A DNA stretch of 64,000 bases from Streptomyces plumbidurans (GTDB lineage: Bacteria; Actinomycetota; Actinomycetes; Streptomycetales; Streptomycetaceae). Position numbers and translations under genes: made by a program. Positions 37,608-45,209 of the stretch are shown in pieces (position 1 is the stretch's first letter; every line of letters begins with the position of its first letter). Under the pieces are notes generated by a model. It saw only the letters and a program-made list of their open reading frames with translations. It ran no database searches and had not been told where the DNA came from. Location: contig NZ_JAFJSY010000009.1 in the NCBI RefSeq assembly GCF_019857225.1, positions 62,001-126,000 of the forward strand. The letters run 5' to 3'.

Positions 37608-37771
37608 GACTGTCCTCGTCCTCGTACTCGTCGGAAAACTGCTTCGGAAACTGCTCTGGATAGCGGTCGGGCGGGCCGTCTCGGACCCGCCGGTACCAAG
37701 GCTAATGCTCTTCAGGCCGGTGACAAGACGTCGCCGGGTTGTTCCTTCGCGCAGGGAACTACCCTGGTCCG

Positions 37772-38020
37772 GTGCGTGACAAAACCCAAACGAATTCCGC
37801 CGAGCCCGGTGACCGACTGATCCGTGCCGGCGCCATCGTGTTCTTCCTCGGTGCGGTGGCCACTCTCGTCACAGTGGCTCCGCTCCTCCTGCACACGACG
37901 CCATTTCCCACCTACATGTATGGATTGAGCATGCTCATGGGGATCGGCTTCCTGATGACGGCAGCCGGCCTGCTCCGGTCGATTTCGGCCGGCCGCCGTC
38001 AGGCCCGCGCCGGACGGTAG
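37772..38020 (+). CDS. Small two-helix membrane protein
   Basis: An 82-residue protein from GTG 37772 (VRDKTQTNSAEPGDR). Two helices are clear (AIVFFLGAVATLVTVAPLLL and YGLSMLMGIGFLMTAAGLLR), followed by a basic tail. Proteins of this type are conserved in streptomycetes without a known function. Its last 22 nt overlap the 3' end of the convergent HAD gene, so both stops lie inside each other's coding sequence. Confidence 0.75.
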   Translation: MRDKTQTNSAEPGDRLIRAGAIVFFLGAVATLVTVAPLLLHTTPFPTYMYGLSMLMGIGFLMTAAGLLRSISAGRRQARAGR

Positions 38021-38640
38021 TCGGCGAGCCAGCCGGGGAACTGCGTGAGGTCGTCGAGCACGACGTCCGCCCCGGCCGCGCTCAACTCCTCGGCGCTGCA
38101 CGGCCCGGTGGCCACCGCGAGGGCCAGCGCGTCGGCCTTGCGCGCGCCGCGCACGTCGCCGATGTGGTCGCCGACGTAGATGCTCGCGCCGTGCTCGCGC
38201 AGCGCCTCCGCCTTCTGCTCGGCCCACAGGTTGCCGACCACCTCGTCCGGGTGGATGCCCAGATGCTCCAGGTGCAGCTTGGCGTTGGGCTCGTACTTGG
38301 CGGTCACGACGATCGCGCGTCCCCCGGCCGCCCTGACCGCGTCCACGGCCTCGCGCGCACCGGGCATCTCCAGCGTCGCGTCGATGGCGAACGCCGGGTA
38401 CATCGACCGGTACAGCTCGGTCATCTCCGCCACCCGGTCCTCGGGGAACCAGTTGATCAGCTCCTCGGCGAGCGGCGGCCCGAGCCGGGTGACCGCCAGA
38501 TCGGCGTCGATGTAGGTCCCCGTCCGCTCCGCCAGCGCCTGGTAGCAGGCGCGGATGCCGGGGCGGGAGTCGATCAGGGTCATGTCGAGGTCGAAGCCGA
38601 CGGTCGGGGCGGGAGCAGTCGTAAGGGCCATATGGGCCAT
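37999..38640 (-). CDS. HAD-superfamily phosphatase (phosphoglycolate phosphatase-like)
   Basis: A 213-residue HAD hydrolase. Motif I is VGFDLDMTLIDSRPG with the nucleophilic Asp, motif II IVVTAKYEPN, and motif IV YVGDHIGDVRGARKADA. A helical cap lies between motifs I and II. It probably removes phosphate from a small metabolite; the exact substrate is open. ATG 38640 or ATG 38631 may be used. Upstream lies the 47-bp minisatellite array, about 70 bp from the start, so the promoter must lie in the short gap or within the array. Confidence 0.88.
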   Translation of the reverse strand: MAHMALTTAPAPTVGFDLDMTLIDSRPGIRACYQALAERTGTYIDADLAVTRLGPPLAEELINWFPEDRVAEMTELYRSMYPAFAIDATLEMPGAREAVDAVRAAGGRAIVVTAKYEPNAKLHLEHLGIHPDEVVGNLWAEQKAEALREHGASIYVGDHIGDVRGARKADALALAVATGPCSAEELSAAGADVVLDDLTQFPGWLADYRPARA

Positions 38641-38708
38641 TGTGCCCAGGCGACCTGGCCAAAAGGCGTCCGGCCGGTGTGACCTACGTCTTCCCTGCCA
38701 GGGCTACG

Positions 38709-38980
38709 GCCGTCTTCCGTGGCCGGACTGCCGCCGCCTCCGCGGCCAGACCACGACCGTCCTCCGCAGCCGGACTGCCGCCACCTCCGCGGCCAGACCA
38801 CAACCGTCCTCCGCAGCCGCGCTGCCGCCACCTCCGCGGCCAGACCACAACCGTCCTCCGCAGCCGCGCTGCCGCCACCTCCGCGGCCAGACCACAACCG
38901 TCCTCCGCAGCCGCGCTGCCGCCACCTCCGCGGCCAGACCACAACCGTCCTCCGCAGCCGGACTGCCGCCACCTCCGCGC
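38709..38980. repeat. 47-bp tandem repeat array (about five and a half units)
   Basis: Units begin CTGCCGCCACCTCCGCG at 38729, 38776, 38823, 38870, 38917 and 38964, giving an exact 47-nt period. The last unit breaks off at about 38980 and a degenerate half-unit precedes the first. Central units are almost identical. As 47 is not a multiple of three, the long open frames through it are artefacts. It fills most of the 345-bp gap between the HAD gene and the membrane-protein gene. Confidence 0.93.
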
Positions 38981-38985
38981 CCGGG

Positions 38986-39966
38986 TTACAGCCTGCGCTG
39001 CGAGCGCCACACCACGAACAGCGCGGACAGCACCGCCGCGCCGCGCACCACCCAGGGCCAGGTCTGGGAGATCGCGTCGTTCATGTGGCCCTGGGCGATG
39101 GGGTCGCCCCAGCGGCCGTCGTTCCTGCCCCACAGCCAGACCAGCCCGCCGGCGAGGGCGAGGCCCGGCATGCCGACGACGGCCCACTTCGACTCGTTCG
39201 GGGTCAGCCGGCGCGAGGCGTAGGCGATCAGCCAGCCCAGCAGCAGGGCGATCCAGTTGCCGAGGATCGCGCCGGCCACCAGCAGTCCGGCGGCGATCAG
39301 CAGCAGCGGGTTGCTCCAGCCGCCGACGGGCAGCAGGAAGCGACGGCGACGGCCCACCGTCGTCTCCGGTACGACCTCCACCTCTTCGGCCTCCACGGGC
39401 CTCGCGGTGGCCGGTTCGGGCTCCTTCTCCGGCTGCTGCGGCCGTGGCGGCCTGAGCAGTTCCGGGATCTCCACGCCTCCGGTGAACCCGGGCACGGACT
39501 CGCCGAACGGGGTCGCCTCCACCCGCCACCAGTCGGGCCGGGTCGCGCTGCCGCCGAGTTCCTGGTCGCTCGCCAGGTGCGGCGGTGTGGGCCGCTCGGA
39601 GGCGGCGGGCGTCTCGGGTTCGGCGGGGCGCGGCCGCGGCACCCGGCGCAGGCTCTTCGGCAGCCGCCTGCCCTCCGGCTCCGCCTCGTCGTCCCGCTGT
39701 ACGGGCACATGGGTGGGGGTCGCCTCGGGCGCGGAACCGGTGGCTCCGGCGGCGGCGACGACCTCGTCGGGGCTGCCGAGCCGGGAGAGGATGCGGCGCA
39801 CCGCGGCCGGGGAGTCGACGGTGGTCCTCGCACGGCGCCGGTCGATCTCGCCCCGCAGCTCCGACACCAGGCGCATACGCACCGACGACGGCAACTGCCG
39901 CTGCTGCGCCACGTCGCCGACGCGGCTCAGGTACTCGTAGACGACCTTGTCGCTCTCGATACCCAC
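38986..39966 (-). CDS. Membrane protein with N-terminal HAAS-like helical domain
   Basis: A 326-residue protein. The first 75 residues (YEYLSRVGDVAQQRQLP, RRILSRLGSPDEVVAAAG) resemble the helical HAAS/DUF1700-type domain found before membrane segments. A Pro/Glu-rich linker follows, and then about three or four helices (LLLIAAGLLVAGAILGNWIALLL, GMPGLALAGGLVWLW, VVRGAAVLSALFVVW). GTG 39966 (VGIESDKVVYE) has GGAGGGG about 6 nt upstream. It is divergent from the helicase-associated gene. Function unknown. The stop lies only a few bases from the 47-bp repeat array. Confidence 0.8.
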   Translation of the reverse strand: MGIESDKVVYEYLSRVGDVAQQRQLPSSVRMRLVSELRGEIDRRRARTTVDSPAAVRRILSRLGSPDEVVAAAGATGSAPEATPTHVPVQRDDEAEPEGRRLPKSLRRVPRPRPAEPETPAASERPTPPHLASDQELGGSATRPDWWRVEATPFGESVPGFTGGVEIPELLRPPRPQQPEKEPEPATARPVEAEEVEVVPETTVGRRRRFLLPVGGWSNPLLLIAAGLLVAGAILGNWIALLLGWLIAYASRRLTPNESKWAVVGMPGLALAGGLVWLWGRNDGRWGDPIAQGHMNDAISQTWPWVVRGAAVLSALFVVWRSQRRL

Positions 39967-40129
39967 GAAGTCCCCTCCGGGGCGGCTGGGTTGGATGTCC
40001 CGTGGTGACGACGGTAGCGCAGGCCGCGGCGCACGGAGTGGGCCGACGACCCGCGGTCGGTGCGGGCGGCATCCCGTTCTCCCGTCGGCCGCCCGCTCGG
40101 GAGGCGGGGCACCCGCTACCGTGGGGCGG

Positions 40130-42667
40130 ATGAGCACCCCGGCCACACCGCCCCGGTCCCTCGCGGAGGCGCTCCGCGCCAGGGACGACGCGTCCCTGGC
40201 CGCTCTGCTGCGCGCCCGTCCCGACCTCATCACGCCCGTTCCGACCGACCTGACCCAACTGGCCACGCGGGCCGGTACGCGCGCCTCGGTCGTACGGGCC
40301 CTGGAACGGCTCGACCAGTTCGCGCTGCAGACGGCGCAGGCGCTGGCGGTGGCGCCGGACCCGGCCGGATACGACGTGCTGCTCGGGCTGATGAGCGGCG
40401 ACGAGGGCGATCCGGCGGTCGAGGCGGCGCTGCCCCGCGCCGTCGCCACCCTGCGCGAGCAGGCTCTGGTGTGGGGCGACGACGACCGGCTGCGGCTGGT
40501 GCGCACGGCCCGCGAGCTGCTCGCCCCGTCGCCGCAGCACCCCTCGCCGACGGGGCTCGGGCCGACCGTGCAGGAGGCGGCGGCCGGCATCTCGCCGGGG
40601 CGGATCCAGGAGATCGTCGCCGCCGCAGGGCTGCCCTCGACGCACGACTCGGTCTCCGCGATCGCCGCGTTGACCTCGCTGTTCGGGGACCGGGACCGGA
40701 TGGCGGCGCTGCTGGCCGGGGCGCCCGCCGAGTCGCGGGAGGTGCTGGAGCGGCTGGTGTGGGGACCGCCGTACGGCCAGGTCACCGCCGATCCGGCGCC
40801 CCGGCTGCGCTGGCTGCTGGACCGCGGGCTGCTGCTGCCGACGGCGCCCGGCACGGTCGTACTCCCCCGTGAGGTGGCGCTGCGGCTGCGCGGCGGCCGG
40901 GCGCATCGCCGCACCGAGCCGCTGCCGCCCGCCCTGGAGGTGACCGGCACGCACCGTCCACAGGTTGTGGACGCGACGGCGGCCGGGCAGGCGTACACGG
41001 CGCTGGCGACGGTGGAGGAGCTGCTGAAGGACTGGGACGAGGGCGGGCCCGCGGTGCTGCGGGCCGGGGGCCTGAGCGTGCGCGACCTCAAGCGCACCGC
41101 CGTGGCGCTGGACGTCTCCGAACCCGTCGCCGCCTTCTGGGTCGAACTCGCCTACGCCGCCGGGCTGCTGGCCTCCGACGGGGAGGCCGACGAGCGGTAC
41201 GCGGCCACCCCCGCGCACGACGAGTGGCTGGAGCTGCCGCCCGCCGAGCGCTGGGCGCAGCTGGCCAGGGCCTGGCTGACGGCGACCCGCACGGCGGGGG
41301 TCGTCGGGGGGCGGGACGCGAAGGACCGTACGTTGTCGGCGCTCGGCCCGGGGCTCGACCGCAGCGCCGCGCCGGAGGTGCGGCACCGGGTGCTGAGCCT
41401 GCTGGCGGGGCTGCCGCAGGGGGCGGTGCCGTCCACGGACTCCGTGCTGGCCCGGCTGCGCTGGGAGCGGCCGCTGCGCGGTCCGCAGCAGGACGACGAC
41501 CTGCGCGGACGGCTCGCCACCTGGACGCTGTCGGAGGCCGAGATGCTGGGCGTGACCGGGCGGGGCGCGCTGTCGGAGCACGGGCGGGCGCTGCTGGGCG
41601 CACCCGCGCCCGCGCCCTCGCCCCGGTCCGCCGAGGAGGCGTCCGGTGCGGGCGGGCAGGGTCCCGGCGACAAGCTCCCGGTCCATCACCACGTACCGCT
41701 CCCGCTGGAACCCCTCACCCCCGCCGAACAGGCCACGGCCTGCGCCGCGGCCGCCCGCCTCCTCGCCCCGCTGCTGCCCGAGCCCCTTGACCACGTCCTG
41801 CTGCAGGCCGACCTGACGGCGGTGGCGCCCGGTCCGCTGCGGCGGCCGCTGGCGGACATGCTGGGGGTGCTGGCGGACGTGGAGTCGAAGGGTGGGGCGA
41901 CGGTCTACCGCTTCACGCCGGGTTCGGTGCGCCGGGCCCTGGACGCCGGGCGGGCGGCGTCCGACCTGCACGCGTTCCTGGCCGAGCACTCCCGCACCCC
42001 GGTTCCGCAGCCGCTGACGTATCTGATCGACGACGTGGCCCGCAGGCACGGGCATCTGCGGGTCGGGGCGGCCTCGGCGTATGTGCGCTGCGACGACGAC
42101 GCGCTGCTGAACGAGATCATGGCCGACAAGCGCTCGGCGGGCCTGCGCCTGCGCCGCCTCGCCCCCACCGTCCTGGCCACCCAGGCCGACCCGGCGACCC
42201 TGCTCGACGGGCTGCGCGCGATGGGCTACGCCCCGGCCGCCGAGTCCGCCGAGGGCGACGTCCTGATCACCCGCGCCGACGCCCACCGCACCCCGCCGCG
42301 CTCCGCCCCCGAACCGGTCCCGGACGGCCCGCCGACCCCCGACGCCACGCTGCTCGCCGCCGCGATCCGGGCGATCCGGGCCGGCGACCGCGCCTCCACG
42401 ACCCCGCGCAAGCAGCCCCCGTCGGCGGGCGGCGACCTCCCGCGCACCAGCTCCGCCGAGACCCTCGCCACCATGCAGGCCGCCGCCCTGACCGGCGAGG
42501 CCGTCTGGATCGGCTACGTCAACGCCGAGGGCTCCGCCAGCCAGCGCGTCATCGCGCCCATCCGGGTCGAGGGCGGCTTCGTGACGGCGTACGACCACAC
42601 GGCCGACGAGGTACGGACGTATCCGCTGCACCGGGTGACGGGCGTGGCGGAACTAGCGGAGGACTGA
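40130..42667 (+). CDS. XPB/Ssl2 N-domain (helicase-associated) protein with WYL-like C-terminus
   Basis: An 845-residue protein starting at ATG 40130. No Walker motifs are present, so it is not itself a helicase. The central-to-late part (LLPEPLDHVLLQADLTAVAP, YRFTPGSVRRALDAGRAASD, LLDGLRAMGYAPAAESAEGD) matches the helicase-associated domain seen with XPB (Helicase_C_3). The last 60 residues (EAVWIGYVNAEGSASQRVIA, then TYPLHRVTGVAEL) look like a WYL-type ligand domain. It is next to the XPB gene, suggesting a DNA-repair partner. The C-terminal exon-sized segment is tandemly duplicated downstream. Confidence 0.85.
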   Translation: MSTPATPPRSLAEALRARDDASLAALLRARPDLITPVPTDLTQLATRAGTRASVVRALERLDQFALQTAQALAVAPDPAGYDVLLGLMSGDEGDPAVEAALPRAVATLREQALVWGDDDRLRLVRTARELLAPSPQHPSPTGLGPTVQEAAAGISPGRIQEIVAAAGLPSTHDSVSAIAALTSLFGDRDRMAALLAGAPAESREVLERLVWGPPYGQVTADPAPRLRWLLDRGLLLPTAPGTVVLPREVALRLRGGRAHRRTEPLPPALEVTGTHRPQVVDATAAGQAYTALATVEELLKDWDEGGPAVLRAGGLSVRDLKRTAVALDVSEPVAAFWVELAYAAGLLASDGEADERYAATPAHDEWLELPPAERWAQLARAWLTATRTAGVVGGRDAKDRTLSALGPGLDRSAAPEVRHRVLSLLAGLPQGAVPSTDSVLARLRWERPLRGPQQDDDLRGRLATWTLSEAEMLGVTGRGALSEHGRALLGAPAPAPSPRSAEEASGAGGQGPGDKLPVHHHVPLPLEPLTPAEQATACAAAARLLAPLLPEPLDHVLLQADLTAVAPGPLRRPLADMLGVLADVESKGGATVYRFTPGSVRRALDAGRAASDLHAFLAEHSRTPVPQPLTYLIDDVARRHGHLRVGAASAYVRCDDDALLNEIMADKRSAGLRLRRLAPTVLATQADPATLLDGLRAMGYAPAAESAEGDVLITRADAHRTPPRSAPEPVPDGPPTPDATLLAAAIRAIRAGDRASTTPRKQPPSAGGDLPRTSSAETLATMQAAALTGEAVWIGYVNAEGSASQRVIAPIRVEGGFVTAYDHTADEVRTYPLHRVTGVAELAED

Positions 42668-43001
42668 TCCCGGACCGATCCCGGACAGGTCACGGCCCCC
42701 GGGGATCGGCGGCGCACAGGGCATATCGGCCGAGACCCCTCGCCCCCTGCACGCCGCCGCCCTCACCGGCGAGGCCGTCTGGATCGGCTACGTCAACGCC
42801 GAGGGCTCCGCCAGCCAGCGCGTCATCGCGCCCATCCGGGTCGAGGGCGGCTTCGTGACGGCGTACGACCACACGGCCGACGAGGTACGGACGTATCCGC
42901 TGCACCGGGTGACGGGCGTGGCGGAACTCGCGGAGGACTGATCCCGGACCGATCCCGGACAGGTCACGGCCTCCGGGGATCGGCGGCGCATAGGGCACAC
43001 T
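42454..43001. repeat. 274-bp tandem duplication spanning the 3' end of the helicase-associated gene
   Basis: Copy A (about 42454-42727) covers the last 70 codons plus about 60 bp of downstream sequence; copy B (about 42728-43001) follows at an exact offset of 274 bp. From GAGGCCGTCTGG onward the copies differ at only a few positions, for example CTAGCGG against CTCGCGG; the first 25 bases have diverged more. The 378-bp gap before XPB is therefore mostly a duplicated gene tail. Confidence 0.93.
42732..42941 (+). pseudogene. Duplicated 3' fragment of the helicase-associated gene
   Basis: The second copy retains the complete WYL-like C-terminal reading frame, including VWIGYVNAEGSASQRVIAP and the TGA stop at 42939-42941. 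The frame is open back to the copy A stop region but offers no ATG or GTG with a ribosome-binding site. It is therefore probably untranslated. It lies just upstream of XPB and may carry or displace that gene's promoter. Confidence 0.85.
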
Positions 43002-43045
43002 GGACGTTTGGCCTCACCTCCGGCCGGAAGAAAGGGTGCCTTCGC

Positions 43046-44698
43046 GTGAACGGTCCACTCATCGTCCAGTCCGACAAGACGCTGCTGCTCGAGGTCGACC
43101 ACGAGCAGGCCGGCGCGTGCCGTCGCGCCATCGCGGTCTTCGCGGAGCTGGAGCGGGCCCCCGAGCACATCCACACCTACCGGGTCACCCCGCTGGGGCT
43201 GTGGAACGCGCGCGCGGCCGGCCATGACGCCGAGCAGGTCGTGGACGCGCTGGTGACCTACAGCCGCTACCCCGTGCCGCACGCCCTGCTGGTCGACATC
43301 GCCGACACGATGGACCGCTACGGCCGCCTCACGCTCTCCAAGCACCCCACGCACGGGCTGGTCCTGACCACCACCGACCGGCCGGTGCTGGAGGAGATCC
43401 TGCGCTCCAAGCGCGTCGCCCCGCTGGTGGGCGCCCGCATCGACCCCGACACCGTCGCCGTGCACCCCTCCGAGCGCGGCCAGATCAAGCAGACGCTGCT
43501 GAAGCTGGGCTGGCCCGCCGAGGACCTCGCGGGCTACGTCGACGGCGAGGCGCACCCGATCGAGCTGCACGAGGACGGGTGGGCGCTGCGCCCGTACCAG
43601 AAGCAGGCCGTGGAGAACTTCTGGCACGGCGGCTCCGGGGTCGTGGTGCTGCCCTGCGGGGCCGGGAAGACGCTCGTGGGCGCCGGGTCGATGGCCCAGG
43701 CCAAGTCGACGACCCTGATCCTCGTCACGAACACCGTCTCGGCGCGGCAGTGGAAGCACGAGCTGGTCAAGCGCACGAGTCTCACCGAGGAGGAGATCGG
43801 CGAGTACAGCGGGACGCGCAAGGAGATCCGCCCGGTCACCATCGCCACGTATCAGGTGCTGACCACCCGCCGTAAGGGCGTCTACCCGCACCTGGAGCTC
43901 TTCGACTCCCGCGACTGGGGACTCATCGTCTACGACGAGGTGCATCTGCTGCCCGCGCCCGTCTTCAAGTTCACCGCGGACCTTCAGGCCCGGCGCCGGC
44001 TCGGGCTGACGGCGACGCTGGTGCGCGAGGACGGCCGCGAGTCGGACGTCTTCTCCCTCATCGGCCCCAAGCGGTTCGACGCGCCGTGGAAGGAGATCGA
44101 GGCGCAGGGGTACATCGCGCCCGCCGACTGCGTGGAGGTCCGCGTCAACCTCACCGACGCCGAGCGGCTCGCCTACGCCACCGCCGAGACCGAGGAGAAG
44201 TACCGCTACTGCGCGACGACGGAGACCAAGCGCAAGGTCACGGAGGCGATCGTCCGCAAGTTCGCCGGGCAGCAGATCCTCGTCATCGGGCAGTACATCG
44301 ACCAACTCGACGAGCTGGGCGAGCACTTGAACGCTCCGGTCATCAAGGGCGAGACGTCCAACGCGCAGCGCGAGAAGCTCTTCGGCGCCTTCCGGGAGGG
44401 CGAGATCAGCGTGCTGGTGGTGTCCAAGGTCGCGAACTTCTCGATCGACCTGCCGGAGGCCACGGTCGCCGTCCAGGTGTCGGGCACCTTCGGCTCACGT
44501 CAGGAGGAGGCCCAGCGACTGGGCCGGGTACTGCGCCCGAAGGCCGACGGCCATCAGGCCCACTTCTACTCGGTGGTCGCCCGCGACACCCTCGACCAGG
44601 ACTTCGCCGCCCACCGCCAGCGCTTCCTGGCGGAGCAGGGGTATGCGTACCGGATCGTGGACGCGGACGAGATCCTGTCGGGCGAGAGCGAGAGCTGA
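43046..44698 (+). CDS. DNA repair helicase XPB
   Basis: A 550-residue superfamily 2 helicase. After an N-terminal domain (about 1-170), motif Q/I shows LRPYQKQAVENFW and VLPCGAGKTLVGAG (Walker A), motif II DEVH, motif III GLTATLVRED, and motif VI EEAQRLGRVLRPK. It is an ATP-driven 3'-5' DNA unwinding enzyme of the bacterial XPB type, thought to act in nucleotide excision repair or transcription-coupled processes. GTG 43046 (MNGPLIVQSDKTLLLEV) is the family start, preceded by GAAAGGGTG. The upstream neighbour is the helicase-associated protein. Confidence 0.93.
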   Translation: MNGPLIVQSDKTLLLEVDHEQAGACRRAIAVFAELERAPEHIHTYRVTPLGLWNARAAGHDAEQVVDALVTYSRYPVPHALLVDIADTMDRYGRLTLSKHPTHGLVLTTTDRPVLEEILRSKRVAPLVGARIDPDTVAVHPSERGQIKQTLLKLGWPAEDLAGYVDGEAHPIELHEDGWALRPYQKQAVENFWHGGSGVVVLPCGAGKTLVGAGSMAQAKSTTLILVTNTVSARQWKHELVKRTSLTEEEIGEYSGTRKEIRPVTIATYQVLTTRRKGVYPHLELFDSRDWGLIVYDEVHLLPAPVFKFTADLQARRRLGLTATLVREDGRESDVFSLIGPKRFDAPWKEIEAQGYIAPADCVEVRVNLTDAERLAYATAETEEKYRYCATTETKRKVTEAIVRKFAGQQILVIGQYIDQLDELGEHLNAPVIKGETSNAQREKLFGAFREGEISVLVVSKVANFSIDLPEATVAVQVSGTFGSRQEEAQRLGRVLRPKADGHQAHFYSVVARDTLDQDFAAHRQRFLAEQGYAYRIVDADEILSGESES

Positions 44699-44714
44699 GG
44701 AACGGGGGCCGCCG

Positions 44715-44894
44715 TCACCTACGGCGTACGCCCGCTTCCTCGCTGTACTCGCCGAGGATCACGACGTCGAACGCGGCGCCCGCGAACACCTTCAGCGCAC
44801 GCAACGCGTCACCGAGGAGGTGACGGTGGCTGCCGACGACGGGTGTCGCACCGGGCGGACGACCGGGGGCTGGGGTGAAGGTTGCTGCACTCAT
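44715..44894 (-). CDS. Small conserved-type protein of unknown function
   Basis: A 59-residue frame from ATG 44894: MSAATFTPAPGRPPGATPVV, then HRHLLGDALRALKVFAGAAF and VVILGEYSEEAGVRRR. Third codon positions are G/C-biased as in real genes. The hydrophobic middle could be one amphipathic or membrane helix. I recall similar small proteins in other streptomycetes, but no function. GGAGAC touches the start; the longer frame to 44930 is less convincing. It points towards the end of XPB. Confidence 0.55.
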   Translation of the reverse strand: MSAATFTPAPGRPPGATPVVGSHRHLLGDALRALKVFAGAAFDVVILGEYSEEAGVRRR

Positions 44895-45014
44895 GTCTCC
44901 ATGGTCTGCCTCCCGGCATAAGGAGGACATCGGCCTTCGGTCCCAACCTGCCGCGCCCCGACGTACGACTCCGGGCAGGTCTCTCCCTCCGGGGTACGAC
45001 AGGGGCGTCCCCTA

Positions 45015-45069
45015 GGGGGAGGAAACAGGGGGAGGAGATGGGGGGAGGAGATAGGGGGAGGCACAGGGG
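45015..45069 (+). repeat. G-tract array (possible G-quadruplex) upstream of helD-like gene
   Basis: Five runs of four to six G (45015-45019, 45028-45032, 45040-45045, 45054-45058, 45066-45069) recur about every 13 nt in imperfect units GGGGGAGGAGAT. An A7 tract follows at 45071. The G-rich strand is the coding strand of the HelD-like gene. The array occupies the middle of the 315-bp gap upstream of that gene. Confidence 0.85.
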
Positions 45070-45080
45070 CAAAAAAACCG

Positions 45081-45111
45081 TTGGCACTCGCCTCGGCCGC
45101 CCGTCTAGAAT
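45081..45111 (+). promoter_or_regulatory. Promoter candidate for helD-like gene
   Basis: TTGGCA (45081-45086) and TAGAAT (45106-45111) with a 19-bp spacer resemble a vegetative promoter, about 100 bp before the TTG start and directly after the G-tract array and A7 tract. The spacer is slightly long. Confidence 0.4.
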
Positions 45112-45209
45112 CTCCGCTCTTGCCCGCCTCCCCCGTGGAGCGCTGCCGCCCGGACGGAAACCGGCCGGCTCTCTCAAGCCACCTGCTCGTAGGCCCCGGA
45201 GGCACCGCC

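Noticed and set aside
38580..38972. Repeat-coded Gly/Arg protein frames in the minisatellite
   Set aside because: The 47-nt period is not a multiple of three, so the peptide pattern rotates through frames and cannot be under protein-level selection.
38684..42631. A 1315-residue open frame on the minus strand across the repeat array and the helicase-associated gene
   Set aside because: It is antisense to a gene with clear family similarity, has Arg/Gly-rich shadow composition, and passes through a 47-bp repeat that stays open by composition alone.
45011..45070. G-rich repeats read as a CRISPR array
   Set aside because: Units are only about 13 nt without unique spacers, and no cas gene is present.
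45081..45089. TTGGCACTC before the helD-like gene as a CIRCE half-site
   Set aside because: No second arm at the required 9-bp distance; it is better read as part of a -35 element.
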